A DNA stretch of 64,000 nt from Chitinophaga sp. YR573 (GTDB lineage Bacteria > Bacteroidota > Bacteroidia > Chitinophagales > Chitinophagaceae): contig NZ_FOJF01000001.1 of NCBI RefSeq assembly GCF_900110995.1, forward strand, positions 3,942,803 to 4,006,802, written 5' to 3'. The notes below the pieces were generated by a model. The model worked only from the letters and a program-made list of their open reading frames with translations. It was not told the origin of the DNA and made no database searches. This document shows positions 46,654-55,433 of the stretch, one piece after another. Position 1 is the first letter of the stretch. Each line of letters starts with the position of its first letter. The translations under genes and the position numbers were made by a program.

Positions 46654-47244
46654 ATGGAAAAAGAATATACAGTAACGGTATATACGGAAGACAGGATCGG
46701 TATCACAAACCGTATCACCGTTATCTTTACACGCCGCCGTATCAACATCACCAGCCTTACTACGGCTGAAACGGAGATACCCGGAGTATACAAATTCATC
46801 ATCACAGTATTATCCGAAAGGTCTAAGCTGGAAAAGATAGTTGGTCAGATTGAAAGACTGATCGAAATACACCGTGCTTTTGTACATGATGAAGATGAAG
46901 TAGTATATCAGGAACTGGCGCTTTATAAGATCTCTACAAAATCATTACAGAACGGGAATATCGAAAAGCTGATTCGTGAGAACCAGGCGAGGATACTCAC
47001 TATTACGGATGACTATTTCGTGATCGAAAAAACCGGTCATCAGCATGAACTGATTGCATTACAGGAAAAGCTGGCGCCATACGGTTTAATAGAATATTCG
47101 AAGAGCGGCAGGGTAGCTATTGTAAAATGGAGCCGTCGTTTCCACGATCATCTGAAAGAGCTGGCCGGACTGCATACTGATAATCTGCCACCGGCTGATT
47201 ACAGCAGCACATCCACAGTAACAGCTGCACAGGAAAGTATCTGA
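46654..47244 (+). CDS. ilvN: Acetolactate synthase, small (regulatory) subunit
   Basis: Feedback-regulatory subunit of 196 residues. An N-terminal ACT domain is at about 4-80 (YTVTVYTEDRIGITNRITVIFTRRRINITSLTTAETEIPGVYKFIITV), followed by a second ACT-like part (ARILTITDDYFVIEKTGHQHELIALQEKLAPYGLIEYSKSGRVAIVKW). Together with the gene at 44912 it forms the Val-sensitive holoenzyme. Family members are often called IlvH or IlvN; the sequence does not separate the two names. Confidence 0.93.
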   Translation: MEKEYTVTVYTEDRIGITNRITVIFTRRRINITSLTTAETEIPGVYKFIITVLSERSKLEKIVGQIERLIEIHRAFVHDEDEVVYQELALYKISTKSLQNGNIEKLIRENQARILTITDDYFVIEKTGHQHELIALQEKLAPYGLIEYSKSGRVAIVKWSRRFHDHLKELAGLHTDNLPPADYSSTSTVTAAQESI

Positions 47245-47318
47245 TCAAAAATAATTTAATAACAAAAGCCCGCGGCTAAAGGCTTGCGGCACAAAACAAC
47301 AAAAAACACTATCAAAAC

Positions 47319-48362
47319 ATGGCAACCATCAATTTTGGCGGGGTACTGGAAGACGTAGTAACCAGAGAAGAATTCCCCATGGAAAAGGCTAGAGAAGTGC
47401 TGAAGAATGAAGTGATAGCAGTAATTGGTTACGGCGTACAAGGTCCGGGCCAGGCATTGAACCTGAAAGACAATGGCTTTAACGTGATCGTAGGACAGCG
47501 TAAAGGATCTAAAACCTGGGATAAAGCTGTTGCTGATGGCTGGGTTCCTGGTCAGACACTGTTTGAAATCGAAGAAGCTGCTAAGAAAGGTACTATCGTT
47601 CAGTTCCTGTTGAGCGACGCCGGCCAGATAGCTTTGTGGCCTACTTTAAAGCCACACCTGACTGCAGGTAAAGCCCTGTATTTCTCCCATGGTTTTGGTA
47701 TTACTTATAAAGAACAAACTGGTATTATACCTCCTGCTGATGTGGATGTAATCCTGGTAGCTCCTAAAGGCTCCGGTACTTCCCTGCGCAGACTGTTCCT
47801 GGCTGGTCAGGGTCTGAACTCCAGCTTTGCTATCTTCCAGGATGCAACCGGCCGTGGCCGTGAGCGTGCTATTGCTTTAGGCATTGGCGTTGGTTCCGGT
47901 TACCTGTTCGAAACAGACTTCCTGAAAGAAGTTACTTCCGATCTTACCGGCGAACGTGGTACCCTGATGGGTGCTATCCAGGGTATCTTCGCTGCTCAGT
48001 ACGAAGTACTGCGCAAGAATGGCCACTCTCCTTCAGAAGCATTCAACGAAACTGTTGAAGAACTGACTCAGTCCCTGATGCCACTGGTAGCAGAAAACGG
48101 TATGGACTGGATGTATGCTAACTGTTCTACTACTGCACAGCGCGGAGCGCTGGACTGGTGGAAGAAATTCAAAGCAGCCAGCCAACCGGTATTTGAAGAA
48201 TTATACGAAAGCGTAAAGGCTGGTAAAGAAGCTGCCCGCTCTATCGCTTCAAACAGTACTCCTGACTATCGTGCTAAACTGGACGAAGAACTGAAGGAAC
48301 TGCGCGAAAGCGAAATGTGGCAGGCAGGTGCGGCTGTAAGAAAGCTGCGTCCAAACGCATAA
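47319..48362 (+). CDS. ilvC: Ketol-acid reductoisomerase
   Basis: NADPH-dependent enzyme of 347 residues, second step of Val/Ile synthesis. A Rossmann domain carries VIAVIGYGVQGPGQALNLKDNGFNVIVGQRKGSKTWDKA, followed by YFSHGFGITYKEQ and the knotted C-terminal metal domain (ETDFLKEVTSDLTGERGTLMGAIQGIFAAQYEVLRKNGHSPSEAFNETVEELTQSL). The Arg-Lys-Gly-Ser loop after strand 2 fits an NADPH preference. A strong hairpin follows the stop. Confidence 0.96.
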   Translation: MATINFGGVLEDVVTREEFPMEKAREVLKNEVIAVIGYGVQGPGQALNLKDNGFNVIVGQRKGSKTWDKAVADGWVPGQTLFEIEEAAKKGTIVQFLLSDAGQIALWPTLKPHLTAGKALYFSHGFGITYKEQTGIIPPADVDVILVAPKGSGTSLRRLFLAGQGLNSSFAIFQDATGRGRERAIALGIGVGSGYLFETDFLKEVTSDLTGERGTLMGAIQGIFAAQYEVLRKNGHSPSEAFNETVEELTQSLMPLVAENGMDWMYANCSTTAQRGALDWWKKFKAASQPVFEELYESVKAGKEAARSIASNSTPDYRAKLDEELKELRESEMWQAGAAVRKLRPNA

Positions 48363-48377
48363 TAAACTCATAACGAT

Positions 48378-48427
48378 AATGATCAATTGCGGATGGAGAT
48401 CATTCTCCATCTGTAATTGATCATTTT
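48378..48427 (+). terminator. Long hairpin between ilvC and ilvA
   Basis: A 22-pair stem (48378-48399 with 48404-48425, two G-T pairs), TCAT loop and a short T run. It can end ilvC transcripts or protect their 3' ends. ilvA starts 12 bases later. Confidence 0.75.
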
Positions 48428-48439
48428 TAATTTAAGTAT

Positions 48440-49696
48440 ATGTCCCAGGTAATCACAAGTGTGAATCCTCTCAATATCCTCGATGCAGCAGTGAAGTTAA
48501 AGCCGGTGGTTAATCGCACTCCACTTTCCTATAGTGCTACCTTATCCCGCCGGTATAATGCAGATATTTATCTGAAAAGAGAAGATATGCAGATTGTACG
48601 CTCGTATAAATTGCGGGGGGCTTATAACATGATCAGCAGTCTGGATAAAGAAGTTCTGGCAAAAGGAGTTACCTGCGCCAGTGCCGGTAACCATGCTCAG
48701 GGCTTTGCCTACGCATGCCGGCAGATGGGTATACATGGAGTAGTATTTATGCCTATCGTTACTCCCAGGCAGAAAGTGACACAGGTGACCATGTTTGGTG
48801 GGGATAATATTCAGATCAAACTGGTAGGAGATACTTTTGATGACTGTTCAGCAGAAGCCCAGGCATTTACCAAATTGAATGGCATGACTTTCATCCCTCC
48901 TTTTGATGATGCAAAAATCATTGAAGGTCAGGGGACTGTTGCTGTAGAGATACTGGAAGATCAGGCACACATAGATTATTTATTTGTTCCCGTAGGTGGT
49001 GGTGGCCTTGCCGCCGGTGTAGGTACTTACTTTAAAACATATAGTCCCAAAACAAAAATTATTGGTGTAGAGCCGGAAGGTGCGCCTTCTATGCTGCGTG
49101 CACTTGAAAATGGCGGGCCTGTTACGCTGACCGAAATAGAAAGGTTTGTAGATGGCGCCGCTGTAAAAAGAGTAGGTAACCTTACCTATGAAATTTGTAA
49201 AGATGTATTGAGTAAGATGCACCTGGTACCGGAAGGAAGGGTGTGTTCCACTATATTAAAACTCTACAACGAAGACGCTATCGTGGTAGAACCTGCAGGC
49301 GCTTTGTCTATGGCTGCACTGGAAGATTTCGCCAAAGAGATCGAAGGCAAGACTGTTGTATGTGTACTCAGCGGCAGTAACAATGATATCGACCGTATGC
49401 AGGAAATCAAAGAACGGTCATTGCTGTACGAAGGACTGAAGCATTATTTTATTATCCGTTTCATACAGCGTCCCGGTGCGCTGAGAGAGTTTGTGAATGA
49501 TGTATTAGGGCCTACGGATGACATTACACGATTTGAATTTATACAGAAGCATAATAAGGAGATGGGGCCTGCGCTGATAGGCGTGGAGCTGAAGAACAAG
49601 GAGGATTATGATATCCTGATTGCCAACTTTAATAAATACAATATCCACTATACAGAACTGAATAAAGATGATGATCTGTTCGGATATCTTGTATAA
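48440..49696 (+). CDS. ilvA: Threonine dehydratase (deaminase), biosynthetic
   Basis: PLP enzyme of 418 residues making 2-ketobutyrate for isoleucine. The PLP lysine is in IYLKREDMQIVRSYKLRGAYNM; other motifs are CASAGNHAQGFAYACRQMGIHGVVFMP, VPVGGGGLAAGVGTYFK and VCVLSGSNNDIDRMQEI. One ACT-like regulatory unit is at the C-terminus (HYFIIRFIQRPGALREFVNDVL), as in the short Bacillus-type enzyme, rather than the two units of E. coli IlvA. It is the last gene of the ilv block. Confidence 0.96.
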   Translation: MSQVITSVNPLNILDAAVKLKPVVNRTPLSYSATLSRRYNADIYLKREDMQIVRSYKLRGAYNMISSLDKEVLAKGVTCASAGNHAQGFAYACRQMGIHGVVFMPIVTPRQKVTQVTMFGGDNIQIKLVGDTFDDCSAEAQAFTKLNGMTFIPPFDDAKIIEGQGTVAVEILEDQAHIDYLFVPVGGGGLAAGVGTYFKTYSPKTKIIGVEPEGAPSMLRALENGGPVTLTEIERFVDGAAVKRVGNLTYEICKDVLSKMHLVPEGRVCSTILKLYNEDAIVVEPAGALSMAALEDFAKEIEGKTVVCVLSGSNNDIDRMQEIKERSLLYEGLKHYFIIRFIQRPGALREFVNDVLGPTDDITRFEFIQKHNKEMGPALIGVELKNKEDYDILIANFNKYNIHYTELNKDDDLFGYLV

Positions 49697-49703
49697 CTTC
49701 TTT

Positions 49704-49735
49704 AAACCGGCTTCTGAAAAGAGCCGGTTTTTTTT
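49704..49735 (+). terminator. Intrinsic terminator of the ilv genes
   Basis: AAACCGGCT pairs with AGCCGGTTT around a 9-base loop; eight T in total follow. Confidence 0.9.
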
Positions 49736-49753
49736 GGGGTAGCGACTCAATTT

Positions 49754-49832
49754 GATTTTGGGTGCAGGGCGAAGCCCTGCAAAACCCTTCCGATTTTTTT
49801 GTAATGGTGCGAAGCACCATCACAAAAAAATT
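49754..49832. repeat. Dispersed double-hairpin repeat, copy 3
   Basis: Hairpin A at 49763-49781 is identical to the other copies. Hairpin B (49793-49831) has tip ATGGTGC-GAA-GCACCAT and one A/C mismatch in the plus-strand fold, which is a G-T pair on the other strand. It lies past the independent ilv terminator. Confidence 0.9.
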
Positions 49833-49942
49833 ACTCTCTTAATCACTACCTTTTTTTATATCATCGTGTTATAAAAAAGTAAATACTTTAACTTCATTAC
49901 AGCATATTACGAGAAACCGTTACATTGAATAAAATATTGAAT

Positions 49943-50899
49943 ATGAGTAATTTTATGGAGGCAGCTGTGCTACCGGCTTTTGGGGCGGCAACAGTCTTCA
50001 GGATAGAAAAAGTGCCCGTGCCTTTACCGGCAGCGGGGCAGGTACTGGTGAAAGTAAGGGCCGCAGGATTAAATCCCGTGGATTATAAAACCCGCATGGG
50101 AAAAGGCGTAGCCGCAGCAGATATCACCTTACCGGCCATACTGGGCTGGGATATTGCAGGAGAAGTAGTGAGCCTGGGCGATGGTGTAAGTAAATTCGAG
50201 AGGGGCGATCGTATCTTCGGCCTCAGTAACTTTCCGAAACTGGGCAATGCCTATGCACAATATACCGTAGTAGACGAAAATGAGTTTACCATCATTCCTA
50301 AAAATATCACGAATACAGAAGCTGGTGCCACGCCACTGGCAGCATTAACTGCCTGGGAAGCCTTGTTTGACCAGGCGGAGCTTGTAGCCGGGCAAAGAGT
50401 ACTGGTGCATGCCGCTTCCGGCGGAGTAGGGCATTTTGCTGTGCAGCTGGCTAAATGTAAAGGTTGTTTTGTAGCAGGTACGGCTTCTGCCAAGAACCAC
50501 GAATTTTTGCAATCGCTGGGTGTGGACGTAGCAATTGACTATCATACACAAGCTTTTGAAAAGGCTGTAGAACCGGTAGATGTAGTGATAGATGGAATGG
50601 GAGGAGAGATTACCTTACGCTCGCTGGATATATTGAAACCGGGAGGGATACTGGTATCTCTGCCAAGTATGTATAAAGATAATCCCGCTGTAATTGCCAA
50701 AGCCCGTGAAAAAAATGTAAGGGTAAAGTGGATGATTGTAAAACCAGATGGCGACCGTATGGAAAAGATTGCCACTTTACTGTCTGCCGGGCAGATCAAA
50801 GTAAAAATAGACAGCACCTTTCCTTTAAAAGAGATCATCAAAGCCCACCAACTGCTGGAATCTAATCACGTCACCGGAAAAGTAGTGTTAACTGTATAA
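49943..50899 (+). CDS. Zinc-less medium-chain dehydrogenase/quinone oxidoreductase
   Basis: MDR-family oxidoreductase of 318 residues from ATG 49943 (MSNFMEAAVLPAFG); ATG 49955 is an alternative and a TTG at 49925 is less likely. The GroES-like N-terminal domain (VLVKVRAAGLNPVDYKTRMG, LGWDIAGEVVSLGDGV) lacks the catalytic zinc ligands. The NADP-binding motif is VLVHAASGGVGHFAVQLAKCKG. This fits quinone oxidoreductase or enone reductase relatives. Substrate unknown. The next gene starts three bases later, so they form an operon. Confidence 0.88.
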   Translation: MSNFMEAAVLPAFGAATVFRIEKVPVPLPAAGQVLVKVRAAGLNPVDYKTRMGKGVAAADITLPAILGWDIAGEVVSLGDGVSKFERGDRIFGLSNFPKLGNAYAQYTVVDENEFTIIPKNITNTEAGATPLAALTAWEALFDQAELVAGQRVLVHAASGGVGHFAVQLAKCKGCFVAGTASAKNHEFLQSLGVDVAIDYHTQAFEKAVEPVDVVIDGMGGEITLRSLDILKPGGILVSLPSMYKDNPAVIAKAREKNVRVKWMIVKPDGDRMEKIATLLSAGQIKVKIDSTFPLKEIIKAHQLLESNHVTGKVVLTV

Positions 50900-50901
50900 C
50901 C

Positions 50902-52008
50902 ATGCTCAGTTTCTGGGAAAAACAAAGTCTTTTACAATATGATTATATCGTTGCCGGCAGCGGCATAGTAGGATTGTCTGCGGCTATCAGTCTGAAAGAA
51001 CTGGCGCCTCATGCCCGTGTCCTTGTACTGGAAAGGGAGATCTTACCCACAGGTGCCAGCACTAAAAACGCCGGCTTTGCCTGTATTGGCAGCCTCACCG
51101 AACTACTGGCTGATTTGAAAACCATGCCGGCGGCAGAAGTGGTAGGTTTATTACAAATGCGTCGTAAAGGATTGCAATTATTAAGGCAACGTATAGGCGA
51201 TGCCAATATGGACTACCGGGAACAGGGCAGTTATGAACTGATTAGCGACGCAGAAGAACCTGCGTTGCAACAGTTACAGCGGATGAATAACCTGCTGTTG
51301 CCTGTATTGGAAGGGGATGCCTTTACGATCGTAGAGAACAACTTTGGTTTTAACACCAGCTTTGTAAAGGCGCTGGTGCAGAATAATTATGAAGGAGAAC
51401 TGCATACCGGTAAAATGATGCGCTGCCTGATTGATATCGCTATCAGTAAAGGGGTAGAGATAAAAACCGGTTGTACCATCACCCATATGGAAGACACAGG
51501 AACAGGGGTGGATGTAATGGTGAAGGATATCACTTTTAGTTGCAGGGGCCTGGCCATCTGTACCAATGCATTTACCCGGCAACTGCTACCAGAGCTGGAT
51601 GTACAACCCGGCAGGGGACAGGTACTGATCACTGATGTAATCCCGGATCTGCCTTTCCGCGGGGTATTCCACATGGAAGAAGGCTATTATTATTTCCGTG
51701 AGCTGGAAGGCCGGGTATTATTCGGCGGAGGACGTAACCTCGATTTTGCCGGGGAAACCACCACATCATTCGACCTTAACCAGGAAATACAGCAGGAATT
51801 AGAGAAACGGCTGAGGGAAATTATATTACCTGGTCATTCTTTTACTATTACAGACCGTTGGACCGGAATTATGGCTTTTGGGGCGAACAGGAAACCACTG
51901 ATTCAGAAATATTCCCCTAATATTGCGCTCGGAGTGCGTATGGGCGGTATGGGTGTCGCTATCGGCTCTACAGTGGGGGAACAACTGGCTAATTTAATAC
52001 TACAATAA
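50902..52008 (+). CDS. FAD-dependent oxidoreductase (DAO family)
   Basis: Flavoprotein of 368 residues. The dinucleotide motif is YDYIVAGSGIVGLSAAISLKELAPHARVLVLERE, followed by LPTGASTKNAGFACIGSL, as in the D-amino acid oxidase/sarcosine oxidase group. The C-terminal FAD contact is LGVRMGGMGVAIGSTVGEQLANL. It likely oxidises an amine or amino acid, but the substrate pocket cannot be assigned. It is the second gene of a two-gene unit with the MDR gene. Confidence 0.88.
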   Translation: MLSFWEKQSLLQYDYIVAGSGIVGLSAAISLKELAPHARVLVLEREILPTGASTKNAGFACIGSLTELLADLKTMPAAEVVGLLQMRRKGLQLLRQRIGDANMDYREQGSYELISDAEEPALQQLQRMNNLLLPVLEGDAFTIVENNFGFNTSFVKALVQNNYEGELHTGKMMRCLIDIAISKGVEIKTGCTITHMEDTGTGVDVMVKDITFSCRGLAICTNAFTRQLLPELDVQPGRGQVLITDVIPDLPFRGVFHMEEGYYYFRELEGRVLFGGGRNLDFAGETTTSFDLNQEIQQELEKRLREIILPGHSFTITDRWTGIMAFGANRKPLIQKYSPNIALGVRMGGMGVAIGSTVGEQLANLILQ

Positions 52009-52050
52009 GATGAAAAGTAATTAGCTATTCCCCGAACTATGTTATAATTT

Positions 52051-52071
52051 TAAATGTAAATTTTACATTTA
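52051..52071. promoter_or_regulatory. Perfect 21-base palindrome, candidate operator of the xylose genes
   Basis: Arms TAAATGTAAA (52051-52060) and TTTACATTTA (52062-52071) around a central T, with no mismatch. It lies 56 bases upstream of the symporter start and just upstream of a TATATTG element at 52085-52091 that may be the -7 box, so a bound protein would cover the -33 region. No regulator gene is adjacent. Confidence 0.6.
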
Positions 52072-52126
52072 TAAAAAATGTTGCTATATTGATTGCTTAT
52101 TAATTCTTTTTCACCACGTTGATTTT

Positions 52127-53806
52127 ATGCAAAAGAGCTTACAATTCCTCGATTATGTTGTTTTTTTGGTGTATTTCGTGATAGTAGCCGGTTATGGTTT
52201 CTATATCTACCAGAAAAAAAAACGAAGCACAACCGATTCCAAAGACTTTTTCTTAGCGGAAGGTTCCCTTACCTGGTGGGCTATTGGAGCCTCACTGATT
52301 GCCTCTAATATTTCAGCGGAGCAATTCATTGGTATGTCTGGTTCCGGTTTCGCCATCGGTTTGGCCATTTCTACCTATGAATGGATGGCAGCAGCTACTT
52401 TGATAGTAGTAGCGGTGTTCTTTCTTCCCATCTATCTCAAGAACAAGATTTATACTATGCCGCAGTTCCTGCTGACGCGGTATAATAAAACAGTAAGTAC
52501 AATCATGGCGGTGTTCTGGCTGTTATTGTATGTAATAGTGAACCTGACCTCTATCCTTTATCTTGGAGCACTGGCTATCAACACTATTTCCGGCATTAAT
52601 TTCTATCTCTGTATGAGTTTACTGGCCATATTTGCCGTATTCATTACACTGGGAGGGATGAAAGTGATCGGTTATACGGATGTAATCCAGGTATTCTTCC
52701 TGATCCTGGGTGGTTTGGCTACTACTTACCTGGCATTGACCCTGGTTTCCGAACACTTTGGTGAAACCGGAGTTATTAAAGGCTTCCACTTGTTAACGCA
52801 GCACGCCAATGATCATTTCCATATGATTTTAAAGAAGGATGATCCACATTATCTGGATTTGCCGGGGTTAACGATCCTGGTAGGTGGTATGTGGATTGTG
52901 AACCTGAACTATTGGGGATGTAACCAGTATATCACACAACGCGCACTGGGAGCGGATCTTAAAACTGCACGCAGTGGTTTGCTGTTTGCCGGTTTCCTGA
53001 AACTCCTCATGCCTGTGATTGTGGTATTACCTGGTATTGCAGCTTATGTACTGCATCAACAGGGAATGTTCCAGACCGAAATGCTCAAAGAAGGAGTAGT
53101 AAACCAGGATAATGCTTATCCGGTGTTAATGAATCTGTTGCCTATAGGTATGAAAGGGCTGGCTTTTGCTGCATTAACTGCTGCAATCGTAGCTTCTCTG
53201 GCTGGTAAGGCAAACAGTATCTCTACCATCTTCTCACTGGATATCTATAAGGAGATCTTTAATAGAAAAGCCAATGAAAAGGAAATTGTAAACGTGGGCC
53301 GCTGGGTGGTTGTTATCGCTATGATACTGGCCATCGTGATCTCTCCTTTCCTGGGTATAGAAAAAGGTGGATTCAAGTTTATTCAGGAATATACCGGTTT
53401 CGTTTCTCCTGGTATTTTCGCCATGTTTGTACTGGGCTTCTTCTGGAAAAGGGCTACTCCATCTGCAGCATTGTTTGCGATGATTGGAGGGGTTATTCTT
53501 TCCTTCGTACTGAAGTTCCTGCCAGACGCAATGGATCTTTCCTGCCTGAGCGGTATCGGATTTTCAGCGCCTAATGCTGCAGGTGTATTTGAAATACCAT
53601 TCCTCGACCGTATGGGTATTGTATTTATCTTCTGTGTGATAGGTATGATATTGATTTCACTGATATCCCCTAAACGTGTTGTGGCTGAAGGTGGACCTAA
53701 AGGACTGGAAGTTGATTCTTCTATGTTCAGAACATCTACTTCTTTCACCGTAATCGCTATTCTTATCTGCGGTATCCTCATCGCATTGTACGCAGCATAC
53801 TGGTAG
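52127..53806 (+). CDS. Sodium:solute (SSS/SGLT-family) symporter, probably for xylose
   Basis: Inner-membrane symporter of 559 residues with about 14 spans. It opens FLDYVVFLVYFVIVAGYGFYIYQKKKRSTTDSKDFFLAEGSLTWWAIGASLIASNISAEQFIGMSG reading through spans 1 and 2, typical of SGLT-like sugar transporters, with a later AALTAAIVASLAGKANSISTIFSLDIYKE motif. The genes that follow are xylulokinase and xylose isomerase, so D-xylose uptake is the natural role, by context only. It starts downstream of the palindrome at 52051. Confidence 0.9.
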   Translation: MQKSLQFLDYVVFLVYFVIVAGYGFYIYQKKKRSTTDSKDFFLAEGSLTWWAIGASLIASNISAEQFIGMSGSGFAIGLAISTYEWMAAATLIVVAVFFLPIYLKNKIYTMPQFLLTRYNKTVSTIMAVFWLLLYVIVNLTSILYLGALAINTISGINFYLCMSLLAIFAVFITLGGMKVIGYTDVIQVFFLILGGLATTYLALTLVSEHFGETGVIKGFHLLTQHANDHFHMILKKDDPHYLDLPGLTILVGGMWIVNLNYWGCNQYITQRALGADLKTARSGLLFAGFLKLLMPVIVVLPGIAAYVLHQQGMFQTEMLKEGVVNQDNAYPVLMNLLPIGMKGLAFAALTAAIVASLAGKANSISTIFSLDIYKEIFNRKANEKEIVNVGRWVVVIAMILAIVISPFLGIEKGGFKFIQEYTGFVSPGIFAMFVLGFFWKRATPSAALFAMIGGVILSFVLKFLPDAMDLSCLSGIGFSAPNAAGVFEIPFLDRMGIVFIFCVIGMILISLISPKRVVAEGGPKGLEVDSSMFRTSTSFTVIAILICGILIALYAAYW

Positions 53807-53832
53807 AATATAAACGGATTAATATATTAGTC

Positions 53833-53868
53833 ATAAACAGGAAACTTCGTAAGGAGTTTCCTGTTTAT
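53833..53868 (+). terminator. Intercistronic hairpin between symporter and xylB
   Basis: Fourteen-pair stem (53833-53846 with 53855-53868), 8-base loop, weak T tail. It may reduce read-through or set differing transcript levels of transporter and enzymes. Confidence 0.55.
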
Positions 53869-53899
53869 AGATTTAACTAATCATGTGAGGCTTTGTAAT

Positions 53900-55378
53900 A
53901 TGAAATATACGATTGGATATGATATAGGCTCTTCCTCTGTGAAGGCAGCTTTGATAGATATTGAGACAGGCAAATGCCTGGCAACAGCGGTAAGTCCTGC
54001 CCAGGAAATGCCTATGCAGGCACCAAGGGCCGGATGGGCAGAACAGGACCCCGAATTGTGGTGGAAAGAAGTGCAGAACGCTACGCATATGCTAAAGCAG
54101 CAGCATGCTTTTGATGCAACGCTGGTGGCGGGTATAGGCATTGCCTACCAGATGCACGGACTGGTATGTGTGGATAAAGACCAGCAGGTGCTGCGCCCTT
54201 CTATCATCTGGTGTGATAGTCGTGCTGTAGAAATAGGTAACGAAGCATTCGATAGCCTGGGCCATAACTGGAGCCTGCAGTATTTACTGAACTCTCCCGG
54301 TAACTTTACCGCTTCAAAGCTGCGCTGGGTGCAGCAATACGAACCACAGATTTATGCACGCATTCATAAAGTAATGCTGTCTGGCGATTTTATCGCTATG
54401 CGCCTGACTGGTGATGCGGTTACTACCATTTCCGGTTTATCGGAAGGTATTTTCTGGGATTTCACCAGCAGAGAACCTTCACAGGTATTACTCAAACATT
54501 ACGATATCAATCAGAGTTTGTTATCTGATATTGTTCCCACCTTTGGTGTACAGGGAAAAGTAACAGCGGCGGCGGCGTCTTTATTAGGACTGGCTGCTGG
54601 TACACCAGTTACTTACCGTGCAGGCGATCAGCCAAACAATGCGTTTTCTCTGAACGTACTGAAACCAGGAGAAGCAGCAACAACAGCCGGTACATCCGGT
54701 GTGGTGTATGCCGTGCATGACAGGATCGCTTTTGATAATGAAAGCAGGGTAAACACTTTTGTACACGTGAATGATACAAAGGAAGCTCCACGTAATGGAG
54801 TGCTGATGTGTCTGAACGGTACAGGTATTCTCAATAGCTGGCTGCGGCAGATGACCGGCAACATGAGTTATGATGAGATGAATGTATTAGCCGGAAAAGC
54901 ACCCGCGGGTTCCCGCGGACTAAAGATTTATCCTTTCGGAAATGGTGCGGAGCGTATCCTTGCGAATAAGGATACCGGTGCTGTATTTAATAACCTGAAC
55001 TTTAATATCCACAGTCGTGAGCACCTGCTGCGTGCAGGCCAGGAAGGTATTGTATTCGCCCTTAAATACGGGATGGATATTATGTCAGACATGGGATTGC
55101 AGATTCATCGCGTAAGGGCGGGAAAAACAAATATGTTCCTGAGCCCACTCTTCCGGGAGGTGTTTGCCAATACTGCGAATGTGGTCATCGAATTATATAA
55201 TACAGACGGCGCTCAGGGAGCTGCCCGTGCTGCCGGTATAGGAGCCGGATGTTATAAAGAGGAAGATGCATTCAAAGGCATGGAATGCCTGGCTACTGTA
55301 GAACCGGATGCCAAACTGCAAAAGGAATATGGAGAGATATATCAGCAATGGCTGGAAGGACTGACACACATTATATAA
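53900..55378 (+). CDS. xylB: Xylulokinase
   Basis: FGGY-family sugar kinase of 492 residues from ATG 53900 (MKYTIGYDIGSSSVKAALID); a GTG at 53885 is less likely. The phosphate-binding opening, the substrate motif GIAYQMHGLV and ATP-site motif AATTAGTSGVVYAVHD are present, with the C-terminal FGGY-like AQGAARAAGIGAGCYK. Phosphorylates D-xylulose formed by XylA, which is encoded 55 bases downstream. Confidence 0.95.
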   Translation: MKYTIGYDIGSSSVKAALIDIETGKCLATAVSPAQEMPMQAPRAGWAEQDPELWWKEVQNATHMLKQQHAFDATLVAGIGIAYQMHGLVCVDKDQQVLRPSIIWCDSRAVEIGNEAFDSLGHNWSLQYLLNSPGNFTASKLRWVQQYEPQIYARIHKVMLSGDFIAMRLTGDAVTTISGLSEGIFWDFTSREPSQVLLKHYDINQSLLSDIVPTFGVQGKVTAAAASLLGLAAGTPVTYRAGDQPNNAFSLNVLKPGEAATTAGTSGVVYAVHDRIAFDNESRVNTFVHVNDTKEAPRNGVLMCLNGTGILNSWLRQMTGNMSYDEMNVLAGKAPAGSRGLKIYPFGNGAERILANKDTGAVFNNLNFNIHSREHLLRAGQEGIVFALKYGMDIMSDMGLQIHRVRAGKTNMFLSPLFREVFANTANVVIELYNTDGAQGAARAAGIGAGCYKEEDAFKGMECLATVEPDAKLQKEYGEIYQQWLEGLTHII

Positions 55379-55433
55379 TAGCTGACACACAGCTACACAC
55401 ATACACACGTTAGAATCAAAAAAACGAATTACA

